Assembly: GCA_022486585.1 (NCBI GenBank)
Contig: JAKVKI010000008.1
Location: forward strand, 1 to 64,000
Source: Megasphaera sp.
Lineage (GTDB): Bacteria; Bacillota; Negativicutes; Veillonellales; Megasphaeraceae
Length of the DNA stretch: 64,000 bases
Direction of reading: 5' to 3'
The position numbers and the translations under genes were made by a program. Shown one piece after another: positions 38,997-48,300 of this stretch; position 1 is the first letter of the stretch; every line of letters begins with the position of its first letter. Under the pieces are notes generated by a model. The model saw only the letters and a program-made list of their open reading frames with translations, was not told where the DNA came from and did not search any database.

Positions 38997-39521
38997 CTAG
39001 TTTTTGCCAGCCATGATTTGCTGCAATTTCTGAAGTGGCAAAATTTTATACACTAATGCACCCAGACCGGCACCGATCATCGTATTCGGCAAGAAAGCAA
39101 TAACAAAGAAATATAAAGCTACTACTTGAGAATCAAGGACGAAGGCAGCTACGGGATAGGCAATAAGACCGCCTAAGATACCGGTACCGAACACTTCTCC
39201 AGCTACAGCACCCCAAATGGATCCGGTTTTCTTGTAGACAAGGCCTGACAGGCAGGCTCCAATAAGGCTGCCCGGATAGGCCAGTATCGTACCTGCTCCC
39301 ATAGCGATACGGATAGATGAAATGCAGAATGCTCCGGCAACAGAATATTGCCAGCCTACAAGGACCGATAATAATACATTGATCATGTGCTGCAACGGGA
39401 ATACCCGCGCACCGCCGAACGGAAAAGATACAAACGGAGCTAATAAGACACCAATAGCAATAAAGATAGCCGTAACGGTCATCTTTTTTAAATTTTCAGA
39501 ATCATGTTGCATAGTAGTCAA
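38997..39521 (-). CDS. thiW: ECF transporter S component ThiW
   Basis: 174-residue membrane protein with about five to six helices. The FPFGGARVFPLQHMINVLLS segment and GTILAYPGSLIGACLSGL are typical of ThiW, the substrate-binding subunit thought to import hydroxyethylthiazole with a shared ECF module. The ECF ATPases are not in this window. ThiM (2.2 kb) is the matching kinase. It sits at the end of the smc-ftsY string. Confidence 0.85.
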   Translation of the reverse strand: MTTMQHDSENLKKMTVTAIFIAIGVLLAPFVSFPFGGARVFPLQHMINVLLSVLVGWQYSVAGAFCISSIRIAMGAGTILAYPGSLIGACLSGLVYKKTGSIWGAVAGEVFGTGILGGLIAYPVAAFVLDSQVVALYFFVIAFLPNTMIGAGLGALVYKILPLQKLQQIMAGKN

Positions 39522-39534
39522 AACATCACCTTTC

Positions 39535-39999
39535 TTATATATGAATCTTCATAATAGCTTTACGAATAGGGCGTGCTACACCATCAGGTGCGCAAAGGCA
39601 GCGATGGCCGTCAGCCGGTGTGAAAATAGCAAAGGTACCTGGCTTCATGATAATAGCTGTATCGTTTTCTTGTGCTGGATCATAGAACCAGGCATCAGTA
39701 CCGGCATGAGAATCATCTACGACAGGACCAGCATAACATAACGGCTGCCAGCCAATGATTTCATCCCCGTCAATGACATACTGGATATCGATATACTGAC
39801 GATGAGCTTCCATGAGCCGTTCCTTCGCCGGGCCGGTCTCGGTTTCATCAATATTCATATAATGGAGGCCTTCCAGTTCATGCCGCCCTCGTTGCAGCGA
39901 GGCCATATCGAGTGATGCCAGCATCGCTATCCATGGCTGCAAAGCCGCAGGGATATAGTCTTTATCGTCTTGCCATTGTTTTAGATTACCTGCATACAT
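39535..39999 (-). CDS. YhcH/YjgK/YiaL family protein
   Basis: 154-residue cupin-like protein of the YhcH (DUF386) family, linked to sialic-acid or other sugar metabolism; EbgC is a relative. Conserved HRQYIDIQYVIDGDE and the C-terminal KPGTFAIFTPADGHRC metal-site segment are present. Lies 15 nt after ftsY. No sugar-catabolic neighbours, so its substrate is unknown. Confidence 0.88.
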   Translation of the reverse strand: MYAGNLKQWQDDKDYIPAALQPWIAMLASLDMASLQRGRHELEGLHYMNIDETETGPAKERLMEAHRQYIDIQYVIDGDEIIGWQPLCYAGPVVDDSHAGTDAWFYDPAQENDTAIIMKPGTFAIFTPADGHRCLCAPDGVARPIRKAIMKIHI

Positions 40000-40014
40000 T
40001 GGTCGTCCCTCCTG

Positions 40015-40965
40015 TTATTCGACTGCTTCTTCCTGTTCCCGTTGTTCCACATTCCGGTCAAACAATGCATCGGCAAATTTTGCTGCATCGAAAAGCTGCA
40101 AGTCCTCAACGCCTTCGCCGACACCGACCCAGCGAACGGGCACGCCCAATTCACGTTTGACTGACAAAATGACACCACCTTTAGCAGTACCATCCAATTT
40201 AGTCAATACAACGCCTGTAAGCGGCACGACTTCGCCAAAAAGTTTAGCCTGACTGACTGCGTTCTGTCCTGTCGTCGCATCCAGCACGAGAAGCGTTTCC
40301 TGCGGTGCCCCTTCAATATTACGACCAGCAATACGCGCCATTTTTTTCAGTTCGTCCATAAGATTAGATTTTGTTTGGAGACGGCCTGCCGTATCGACCA
40401 AAAGAATATCGATACCCTTCGCTTTAGCCGAAGCCGTGGCATCGAAGACGACTGCCGCAGCGTCAGCTCCTTCTTGATGCTTGACGATGGGCACACCGGT
40501 CCGGTCAGCCCAGATCGTAAGCTGTTCTGATGCAGCTGCCCGGAATGTATCCCCTGCTGCCAGCATGACCGTTTTTCCTTGATCTTTATAATACTTAGCC
40601 ATCTTACCGATGGTCGTCGTCTTGCCAACGCCATTGACACCGACAATAAAGATGACCTCTGTCCCTTCTACTTCAGGAATAGGATCATTATTTTCTTCCA
40701 ATAATGCAACGATACATTTTTCTAAATAAGGCACGACATCGTTACCGTCTTTGATTTCTTTCGATTTGACGCCTTCACGTATTTTACTGAGAAGATAGTC
40801 TGTCGTTTCGACACCCATATCCCCAGTAAGCATGACAGCCTCCAGATCTTCGTACATTTCTTCATCGATTTTAGCATAGCCGCGAACAACGGTTTCTATG
40901 TTCTTAAATACTGATTCTTTCGTCTTTTTCAGACCATCGCGTAATCTTGAAAATAATCCCATCAT
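40015..40965 (-). CDS. ftsY: Signal recognition particle receptor FtsY
   Basis: SRP-GTPase that docks ribosomes at the membrane. 316 residues with a short N-terminal region, as in Firmicutes. G1 GVNGVGKTTTIGKMA, DTFRAAASEQL, G3 DTAGRLQ and G4 TKLDGTAKGG. The gene begins at the smc stop codon. Confidence 0.97.
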   Translation of the reverse strand: MMGLFSRLRDGLKKTKESVFKNIETVVRGYAKIDEEMYEDLEAVMLTGDMGVETTDYLLSKIREGVKSKEIKDGNDVVPYLEKCIVALLEENNDPIPEVEGTEVIFIVGVNGVGKTTTIGKMAKYYKDQGKTVMLAAGDTFRAAASEQLTIWADRTGVPIVKHQEGADAAAVVFDATASAKAKGIDILLVDTAGRLQTKSNLMDELKKMARIAGRNIEGAPQETLLVLDATTGQNAVSQAKLFGEVVPLTGVVLTKLDGTAKGGVILSVKRELGVPVRWVGVGEGVEDLQLFDAAKFADALFDRNVEQREQEEAVE

Positions 40966-43900
40966 TAAGTTCCTTTCTGTATAAGTTCATCTACTTTGAC
41001 TGTAAGCAGGCGGGACACGCCTTTTTCTTCCATCGTCACACCTTGCAGCGTATTGGCCGCTTCCATGGTCTTGCGGCGATGTGTAATGACAATAAATTGC
41101 GTGTTGCCACTGTAATTTTTCAAGTATTGTGCCATTCGTTCCACATTAGCCTCATCCAATGCCGCATCTACTTCATCGACGAGGCAGAAGGGCGCCGGAT
41201 GATACGCCAGGAATGCCAATAACAGTGCAATAACCGTCAGTGCCCGTTCACCACCGGACAGCAGCGTCAGTTGTTGCTGTTTCTTGCCTGGCGGCTGAAT
41301 ATAAATATCCACACCAGAGGCCAGTATATCTTTTTCATCAGTCAGCGTAATCTGCGCGCTGCCGCCACCGAAGAGGCGGCTGAAAATACGCTGAAAGTGG
41401 ACTGCAATTTCTTTAAAAGCCTGGCTGAATTGTTCTGCCATAGCTGCATCGATTTCAGCGACGACACCGACTAATTTTTCCCGCGATTCTCGCAAATCAC
41501 TGCATTGTTTGTCATAAAACTGCTGTTGTTCTACAGCAGCCGTATATTCTTCTTCAGCATTCGGATTGATCTGTCCCAGTGCTGCTATTTTTTCCTTCAA
41601 CGTTCCTACTGTATCATGAAGTTCTTTCAAAGACCCGTCACGGCGGCGTTCCATCGCTTCTTGCCGCGTCAGTCCCTGCATGGCCAGCCGTTCTTCATGA
41701 TGACTGATTTCACCGTGATATTTTTCTAACTGTATATCTGCCGTATTGATGCGCTGGCTCCATTCTTGTTCACGGCGGCGTACATCTTGCAGTGTCTTGT
41801 CTATTTCTTTACTTTGACGGAAATTTTCTTCCCTGGTCTGATAAAAATCAGTTTTGGCCGTATCCTTTGCCGCTGCCTCCTGTTCTTTCCCTGTTATATT
41901 GCCAACTAATCGTTCCAGTAGCGCTACCGTTTCATGCTGTTCTTCTGCTAACGTTTGTCGACGCTGGGATAACCGCAGGGCATCGTCTTGTGACTGATGC
42001 TGCCATTCATCATGCTGACTGATCTGTTCTTCCATATGACGAACTTGTTCACTGACAGTTGCCGTATATACTTGGCGTTCTGTCAAGGTCTTACGGCATC
42101 GGTCAGCCTCTGTTTCGGCCGCTTCCCGGGCCTGTTCCAGTGCTTGCGTATTATCGGGACTTGCTTTTTCCAGGCCCTCCAGCAGGTCCTCTTTCTCAAC
42201 TAACGCTGCTTGAATAGTAGCACGCAACTGCTGCAGCGCTTGGGCATCTCTGTCAAGTTTCTGCACCTGTTCTTGCAGCTGTTGCTGCGTTTTACGGGCA
42301 GCCGTTACTTCTAAGTCCAGCTGCTGTCCTGCCAGTGCTGCTCGTTGCTGTTGTTGTGCTGCCGTGGCAGCTTCCTGTTGTGCCCCTTCAGTCTCCTTGC
42401 GTAATCGTGCTCCTTGCCGGGCCTGTTCCTCTAAAGCAGTATGACAGGTACTATACTGCTCTTTAAGCTGGCCCAAAAGGACACGGCGGCTAATAAGAGA
42501 ACCTTCTTTCGCCTTCATGCTGCCGCCAGTAAGGGAGCCGCCGGCATTGAACTGTGTGCCATCGAGGCAGACGATGCGCAGGCGATGACCATATTTCCCA
42601 GCGACACGAGAGCCTGTGTCCATTGTATCTGCAATAAGCGTCTTCCCTAACAGAGAAGAAAAAACAGGTTCATATTTGCTATCGTATGTTATGAGTTCAC
42701 TGGCAAATCCGATCATTCCCTGTTCATGGGCAGCCGCTTCTTCATCACGGTTGCGACTCCGGCCGCGTATGGTCTGGAGCGGCAAGAAGGTCGTACGGCC
42801 AGCTTTACGGCTCTTAAGATAGGAAATAGCGTCTTTCGCTGCTCCTTCTGTATCGGTAACCACATCTCGCGATGCCGCCCCTAAGGCTATATCCAGCGCC
42901 ACGCCATATGCTGGCGGAATCTGACACAATTCACCGACAATACCACAAACAGCATTGCGCCAAGGTGTCTTGGCCTCCAAAACGGTCTTGGCAGCCCGTC
43001 CGACACCTTCATGCTCTTGTTCCATACTTTCTAATACGCGAATACGCTGTTCCAGTGAATCTGCTGTACTGCGCAGCTGGCGATAGGCATCTTCTGCTTT
43101 TTTCATCGCTGCAGCGGTCTGGTGCAACGTATCCTCAGCCAGCGTTGCACTAGCAGCTGCTTCAGACGCTTGTTGCTGTGCCGTCGCCAGTGCTGTTTCC
43201 CGTTGCTGTACTAAGGTTGCAGCCTGTTCTGCTTCGTTGTTTTTAGCGGCTAACGCTTGGGCCGTCACGTCACAAGCCGTACCATTTTCCATTAAACGAC
43301 GCCGCAGATCGTCGGCATCACGTCGTGCCATAAACAACTGCTGGTCATGTTGTGACTTAGCCGCGGCTTTTTCTTCCAATTCTTTCGCCGTCTGATTCGC
43401 TTTTGTTTCCGCTTGGCCGAATAACGTCTTTGTCAGTGCCAGGCTTTTTTGAGCAGCTGTCAATTCTATCTTTTTGGTTTCTAACTGATCCAGTAACTCC
43501 TGGCGCTGGTTGCTCATCGATTCATTTTTCTTTGCCAGGCGTTGTTCTTCTTCATCTAATTCTTTCAAGGATTCGGCAAGACTTGCCTGCCGCTGCGTAA
43601 AGGCTTCGCTGCGATTCTTCATGCTGTCCAATTCATTATGGGCATTCCGGGCTGCTTCATCAAGAAGACGTAAGGTCTCGCCTTCCTTTTCCATGACTGC
43701 CAGCAGCTGCTGGCGTTTCTCTTCGGCGGCAACCCGTTCTTTTTCTGCTTCTATCTGTTCCGTAACAGCTGTGGCGCGATTATTTTCCGCCTTTGACAGC
43801 AATCGTTCACTGTTACGCAATTCTTGCAAGGTCAATGTCCCTTCATAAGAAATACGTTCGCTATCTAAGGTACGAAATTGTTTCAATTTACTTGCTTGCT

Positions 43901-44519
43901 GTTCCATCGGCTCCAATCGTTCTTCAAGGATACTCATCAAATCGCCGATACGCTCTAAATTACGATCTGTTTCAGCAATTTTCCGCAAGCCTTCGGCCTT
44001 ACGGCCCTTATAGCGGCTAATGCCGGCAACTTCTTCGAAAATGACACGCCGTTCTTCAGGCTTGCTGTTGAGAATACGGTCAACACGGTTCTGGCCGATG
44101 ACGGACATGGAATCCTGACCAATACCTGTATCAGCAAAAAGAACATGAATATCTTTCAAGCGGCACGGCCGTTTATTAATGTAGAATTCACTTTCGCCAG
44201 AACGGAAGAAACGTCGTGTCACTACGACTTCCGTAAACTCAATATCCAGCGCGTGATCTGTATTATCAAAATAGAGAGATACTTCTGCTGCACCTGCAGG
44301 ACGTCGTTTTTCTGTGCCGGCGAAAATGATATCTTCCGACTTTTGCCCCCGCAACTGACGGACATTTTGTTCCCCCATGACCCAGCGGACGGCATCAGAA
44401 ATATTACTTTTACCGCTGCCATTAGGGCCTACAATAGCGGTGATCCCCTTATCAAACGTAAGTGTCGTTTTATCAGCAAAGGACTTGAATCCTCGCAGTT
44501 CCATCTTCAATAATTGCAA
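40965..44519 (-). CDS. smc: Chromosome segregation protein SMC
   Basis: 1184 residues. Walker A GPNGSGKSNISDAVRWVMGEQ near residue 32, long coiled coils, a hinge at about 510-670 (GVGRAAKTVLEAKTPW), the ABC signature LLSGGERALT near 1090 and Walker B FCLVDEVDAALDE. Condenses the chromosome with ScpA/B, which are not in this window. Adjacent to ftsY, as is common. Confidence 0.97.
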   Translation of the reverse strand: MQLLKMELRGFKSFADKTTLTFDKGITAIVGPNGSGKSNISDAVRWVMGEQNVRQLRGQKSEDIIFAGTEKRRPAGAAEVSLYFDNTDHALDIEFTEVVVTRRFFRSGESEFYINKRPCRLKDIHVLFADTGIGQDSMSVIGQNRVDRILNSKPEERRVIFEEVAGISRYKGRKAEGLRKIAETDRNLERIGDLMSILEERLEPMEQQASKLKQFRTLDSERISYEGTLTLQELRNSERLLSKAENNRATAVTEQIEAEKERVAAEEKRQQLLAVMEKEGETLRLLDEAARNAHNELDSMKNRSEAFTQRQASLAESLKELDEEEQRLAKKNESMSNQRQELLDQLETKKIELTAAQKSLALTKTLFGQAETKANQTAKELEEKAAAKSQHDQQLFMARRDADDLRRRLMENGTACDVTAQALAAKNNEAEQAATLVQQRETALATAQQQASEAAASATLAEDTLHQTAAAMKKAEDAYRQLRSTADSLEQRIRVLESMEQEHEGVGRAAKTVLEAKTPWRNAVCGIVGELCQIPPAYGVALDIALGAASRDVVTDTEGAAKDAISYLKSRKAGRTTFLPLQTIRGRSRNRDEEAAAHEQGMIGFASELITYDSKYEPVFSSLLGKTLIADTMDTGSRVAGKYGHRLRIVCLDGTQFNAGGSLTGGSMKAKEGSLISRRVLLGQLKEQYSTCHTALEEQARQGARLRKETEGAQQEAATAAQQQQRAALAGQQLDLEVTAARKTQQQLQEQVQKLDRDAQALQQLRATIQAALVEKEDLLEGLEKASPDNTQALEQAREAAETEADRCRKTLTERQVYTATVSEQVRHMEEQISQHDEWQHQSQDDALRLSQRRQTLAEEQHETVALLERLVGNITGKEQEAAAKDTAKTDFYQTREENFRQSKEIDKTLQDVRRREQEWSQRINTADIQLEKYHGEISHHEERLAMQGLTRQEAMERRRDGSLKELHDTVGTLKEKIAALGQINPNAEEEYTAAVEQQQFYDKQCSDLRESREKLVGVVAEIDAAMAEQFSQAFKEIAVHFQRIFSRLFGGGSAQITLTDEKDILASGVDIYIQPPGKKQQQLTLLSGGERALTVIALLLAFLAYHPAPFCLVDEVDAALDEANVERMAQYLKNYSGNTQFIVITHRRKTMEAANTLQGVTMEEKGVSRLLTVKVDELIQKGT

Positions 44520-44534
44520 TGTAAACCTCTTTCA

Positions 44535-45215
44535 TTACCCTAACATGGCATAGTATATAATAGGAATAAACAGCCCCGGCAGGTAATCTGCTACTTTCAA
44601 CTTAGTCAATCCGAGCATATTCAGGGCAATCGCTAAGATCATGATGCTCCCTACGGCATTGAGCTCCCGAATGACGTCTGCCGTCATCAGAGGCGCCACG
44701 AGGGACGCCAACAGGAAAAATGCCATTTCATAAACAAATACGACGATACCGACAGGAAGCGTCCCGATGCCGTAAATAGCACCAAAAATAAAGGCAGACG
44801 TTCCATCGAGAACCGATTTGAAATAGAGTAAACTCGTATCCCCGAGAAGAGCCGCCTGGACTGGTCCCAAAATAGACATGGCGCCAATGACCTGCATGAT
44901 CGACAAGGTAACGAATGCACTGACAAATTTATCGTCTTTGTCCGATCGCATCTTTTGCCGCAGCCAATCTCCTAAATGATGCATATGGTCTTCAATACCT
45001 AAGGCAGTGCCAATGACTACACCTATACCTGTCGATAACAGGAGCAATAATAAATTTTCTGTTTTTACGGCCCCTTGTACGGCCATGATAGCAACACACA
45101 ACGCAATGCCTGAAAACAGCGCATTCGTCAATTTTTCCGGTACGCCCTTCTTCAACAGCATGCCTAGCAAGGCGCCTAGTGTCGTAGCCAATCCATTTAT
45201 CAGTATAGCGATCAA
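44535..45215 (-). CDS. DUF554 membrane protein
   Basis: 226 residues with a TTG start at 45215 preceded by GGAGGG; the track start at 45248 lies upstream of that site. About seven hydrophobic helices with glycine-rich segments (INGLATTLGALLGMLLKKG, STGIGVVIGTALGIEDHM). Inner-membrane family of unknown function, possibly a transporter. Lies 15 nt upstream of smc on the same strand. Confidence 0.85.
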   Translation of the reverse strand: MIAILINGLATTLGALLGMLLKKGVPEKLTNALFSGIALCVAIMAVQGAVKTENLLLLLLSTGIGVVIGTALGIEDHMHHLGDWLRQKMRSDKDDKFVSAFVTLSIMQVIGAMSILGPVQAALLGDTSLLYFKSVLDGTSAFIFGAIYGIGTLPVGIVVFVYEMAFFLLASLVAPLMTADVIRELNAVGSIMILAIALNMLGLTKLKVADYLPGLFIPIIYYAMLG

Positions 45216-45387
45216 CTTGTATCCCTCCAGTACAGTCCGGCTTCCCATGACTGCATATATACTTATTCATTATAGCAAATTCCACCCTGATAGAAAAGCC
45301 AAGATACAGGACAGATAGAAATTTTACGGTTCTATTGCGATTTACCTGTTTTTTACAGCACTATTTAAAAAAAATATATCGAAAGGG

Positions 45388-45416
45388 TTGACTTGCTGCT
45401 TATGAATGATTATATT
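45388..45416 (+). promoter_or_regulatory. Promoter of the corA-like gene
   Basis: TTGACT, 17 nt, TATATT, about 50 nt upstream of the start. Confidence 0.7.
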
Positions 45417-45467
45417 AGAATTTAGAGTAATAGGCTCCCAAAATCATAACGGAAACGGAGAAATGGA

Positions 45468-46421
45468 ATGCTTCAAGTTTACAAACACAATAACGGCCAT
45501 TTAGAAGATAATATTTCCTTAGCATCTGCTGAAAAGGGCTCTTGGATCAACGTCATCAATCCTGATTCAGAAGATTTACAACTCGTTTCCATGGTAACAG
45601 AAATTCCGACGGACGTTCTGAAAACTGCGCTGGATACGGAAGAACGTTCCCATGTGGAATTAGAAGATAATTATATTCTCGTTGTCATCAATATTCCCAT
45701 TATCTTAGAAACAGATAGTTATGACACCTTGCCATTAGGTATCTTCATTACACCTGATTTCATTATCACTATTTGCATCCAGGATACGGAAGTAATGCGT
45801 AATTTCACACAAAATAAGTATCCCTTATTTTATACCTTTAAAAAGACACGATTCTTATTTCAAATTCTCTATCGTTCTGCTACTTTATTCTTAAAGTACT
45901 TGCTGCAAATCAACCACCGTACTGATGATATCGAAGGAATGCTGCGCCACTCCATGCGTAATAAAGAATTTTTTCTTCTCTTGGAATTACAGAAATCCCT
46001 GACGTATTTCACATCGGCCCTGCGAAGCAATGGCATCGTAATGGAACGGCTCATGCGTTTGCGCCGCAGTACGTCTATGCATCATTTACTTAAAATGTAC
46101 GAAGAAGATGAAGACCTCCTGGAAGATGTCATCATTGAAAACAAACAGGCTATTGAAATGGTTGAAATGTATTCTAACATCCTCATGAGCATGTCCGATA
46201 CGTTTGCTTCTATCATTTCCAATAATCTGAACATCGTCATGAAATTCTTGGCCTCTATTACGATTCTCCTCGCTGTGCCGACTATTATTTTCAGCTTGTG
46301 GGGCGTCAACGTACCTGTGCCATTTGCTGACGATCCTATGGGCTTTGCCTATGTTATTTTCTTCGCCCTGTCCTTTACGATTCTAGCTATTATCATGTTA
46401 TGGCGAAGAGATCTATTCTAA
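45468..46421 (+). CDS. CorA-family divalent cation transporter
   Basis: 317 residues. A large cytoplasmic N-terminal domain (1-255) with the coiled stalk, then two C-terminal helices (about 260-312). The signature loop between them reads WGVNVPVPF, so the canonical GMN is GVN. This variant occurs in distant CorA relatives, and ion specificity may differ from magnesium. Single gene with its own promoter and a bidirectional terminator. Confidence 0.88.
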   Translation: MLQVYKHNNGHLEDNISLASAEKGSWINVINPDSEDLQLVSMVTEIPTDVLKTALDTEERSHVELEDNYILVVINIPIILETDSYDTLPLGIFITPDFIITICIQDTEVMRNFTQNKYPLFYTFKKTRFLFQILYRSATLFLKYLLQINHRTDDIEGMLRHSMRNKEFFLLLELQKSLTYFTSALRSNGIVMERLMRLRRSTSMHHLLKMYEEDEDLLEDVIIENKQAIEMVEMYSNILMSMSDTFASIISNNLNIVMKFLASITILLAVPTIIFSLWGVNVPVPFADDPMGFAYVIFFALSFTILAIIMLWRRDLF

Positions 46422-46450
46422 TTTTTTCTCATGCCCTTCACTTTATCATT

Positions 46451-46508
46451 AAAAACGGGCCTGCAACAGCTGAAGCGTTAAGCTTCACACTGTTACGGGT
46501 CCGTTTTT
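46451..46508. terminator. Bidirectional terminator overlapping the rnhB 3' end
   Basis: Long imperfect stem (AAAAACGGgCC...AACAG...TGAAGC / GCTTCA...CTGTT...CGGGtCCGTTTTT). A-tract and U-tract on both sides serve corA (plus) and rnhB (minus). The rnhB stop codon lies inside the right arm. Confidence 0.8.
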
Positions 46509-47308
46509 ACATTGTATTCACCATATCCGGCGGTCATGCTTTTGACCGGTTCAAAGCTTCGTCTATGAATAGGACAAGGCCCGTATTGATGAAGCGCTTC
46601 TACATGACGCTGTGTAAGATATCCTTTATGGACAGCAAAGCCATACTGCGGATATTGCTCGTCGTATTTCAGCATGAGCCGGTCTCGCGTCACTTTGGCA
46701 ATAATCGATGCAGCAGCAATAGAGGCACTTTTCGCATCGCCATGAACAATAGATTCATGGCGCATCGAGAGGCGCTCTAACGGCATGGCATCGATGAGCA
46801 CCGCCTCGGCCTGTACGTGTAATCCATCGATAGCATCATACATGCCCTGCATCGTCGCATGATAAATATCCAAGGCGTCAATTTCCTTTTCAGTCTTGGA
46901 AACGCAGGATACCGCCACTGCTTCAGCCATGATTTTATCATACAACAGGTCCCTTTTTTTTGGAGAAACCTTTTTGCTGTCATTAAGACCAGGACAGTCC
47001 CAGTACGGCGGCAGTATGACCGCAGCAATCATGACCGGTCCGGCAACGGGACCGCGGCCGGCTTCATCGACACCGGCAACATGATAGACAGCCTCGTTGT
47101 AATACGCCGTTTCAAGCGAATACATTTGCAAGACCCGTTCGCGTTCCTGTTCTTCTTTGCATTTATGTTTCCAAAACCGTTCCGCCAGGGCTGCGACAGA
47201 TACGCGCTGATCCTGCTTCATAGCCTGCAGTAAGGCTGATATGTCTGTCCCGTCCTGTTGCAGCATAGCCTTCAGTTCAGCTGTTTTTATATGGGAAATA
47301 TCCATCAA
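46493..47308 (-). CDS. rnhB: Ribonuclease HII
   Basis: Removes ribonucleotides from DNA. 271 residues, with an N-terminal extension of about 70 residues common in Firmicutes. GVDEAGRGPVAGPV carries the catalytic Asp-Glu pair; further acidic residues lie in LNDSKKV and ALIDAM-type positions. Start overlaps the rbgA stop by 4 nt. Confidence 0.95.
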   Translation of the reverse strand: MMDISHIKTAELKAMLQQDGTDISALLQAMKQDQRVSVAALAERFWKHKCKEEQERERVLQMYSLETAYYNEAVYHVAGVDEAGRGPVAGPVMIAAVILPPYWDCPGLNDSKKVSPKKRDLLYDKIMAEAVAVSCVSKTEKEIDALDIYHATMQGMYDAIDGLHVQAEAVLIDAMPLERLSMRHESIVHGDAKSASIAAASIIAKVTRDRLMLKYDEQYPQYGFAVHKGYLTQRHVEALHQYGPCPIHRRSFEPVKSMTAGYGEYNVKTDP

Positions 47309-48174
47309 TGGTGCCTGCTTTCGTTGGATTCCTCTACTCTGTCCAGGGAAATCGTACCGATTTTTCCTTCCCTATAATCTTTTAAAATCAGCTTATAGGT
47401 TTTTTCAATATCGATATGACCGCCGGCAATGAGACAGCCTCGCTTACGGCCGATGATTTCAATCGTATCTAAGGGCGTCTTCCCTAATTCATCAAGCTTG
47501 AAACGGCTTTTAAGTTCTTCCGGATAGAATTGTTCTAACTCACTGACCAATTGCGTCAACACGGTTTCCATATCAAACGCCGTATCAGAAATAGCCCCGG
47601 TCGCTGCCAGCCGGCATGCACTGACCTGATTTTCTAACTTCGGCCACAAGACACCCGGTGTATCCAGCAAATCGAGCTGACCACCCAGATGGACCCATTG
47701 TTTGCCCTTTGTTTCCCCCGGTTTATCTGCTGTCTTTGCCGCACTGCGGTGGGCCAGCCGATTGATAAGGGTCGATTTGCCAACATTAGGAATCCCCAGT
47801 ATCATCGTACGGACAGAACGCGTCTTCAGTCCCCGGGCTTTCCAGTGATCCAGCTTCGGCGCAGCTAAGGAACGAATCGCCGTGACTAACTGCTTGACGC
47901 CTTTACCGTCCTTGCTGTTTAATGCCAGCACACAGCGCCCTTTCCCTTTATAATACCGGACCCACGCTTCCACTATAGCTGGATCGGCCAAATCAGCCTT
48001 ATTGAGGACGACGATCGATGGTTTTTGGCCAATAAGCCTGCTGATCATAGGATTGGCACTGCTCATGGGAATACGAGCATCTACCAATTCAATGACCACA
48101 TCGATACATTTCAGGTTGTCTTCTATCAATTTTCTGGCTTTTGCCATATGGCCGGGAAACCAGTTTATAATCAT
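47305..48174 (-). CDS. rbgA: Ribosome biogenesis GTPase RbgA (YlqF)
   Basis: Circularly permuted GTPase for 50S maturation. 289 residues. G4 LNKADLAD (about residue 59) precedes G1 GIPNVGKSTLINRL (about 130) and G3 DTPGVLWP (about 178). The INWFPGHMAKARK opening is diagnostic. Followed by rnhB, the standard Firmicute pair. Confidence 0.96.
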   Translation of the reverse strand: MIINWFPGHMAKARKLIEDNLKCIDVVIELVDARIPMSSANPMISRLIGQKPSIVVLNKADLADPAIVEAWVRYYKGKGRCVLALNSKDGKGVKQLVTAIRSLAAPKLDHWKARGLKTRSVRTMILGIPNVGKSTLINRLAHRSAAKTADKPGETKGKQWVHLGGQLDLLDTPGVLWPKLENQVSACRLAATGAISDTAFDMETVLTQLVSELEQFYPEELKSRFKLDELGKTPLDTIEIIGRKRGCLIAGGHIDIEKTYKLILKDYREGKIGTISLDRVEESNESRHH

Positions 48175-48251
48175 AGATCAGTACCTCTTTTCTTTGCATA
48201 TATCAGTATCCATTGTAAAAGATTCATCATCGTTCGTCAATAGATGGAAAA

Positions 48252-48271
48252 GGCATGTCCGAAGACATGCC
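48252..48271 (-). terminator. Hairpin after thrS
   Basis: An 8-bp perfect stem (GGCATGTC/GACATGCC) with tetraloop CGAA and a short U-run (TTTTCC) on the minus strand. Weak terminator that may let some transcription reach rbgA. Confidence 0.45.
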
Positions 48272-48300
48272 CTCCCTATACGTACGTATTGACTATTGAT

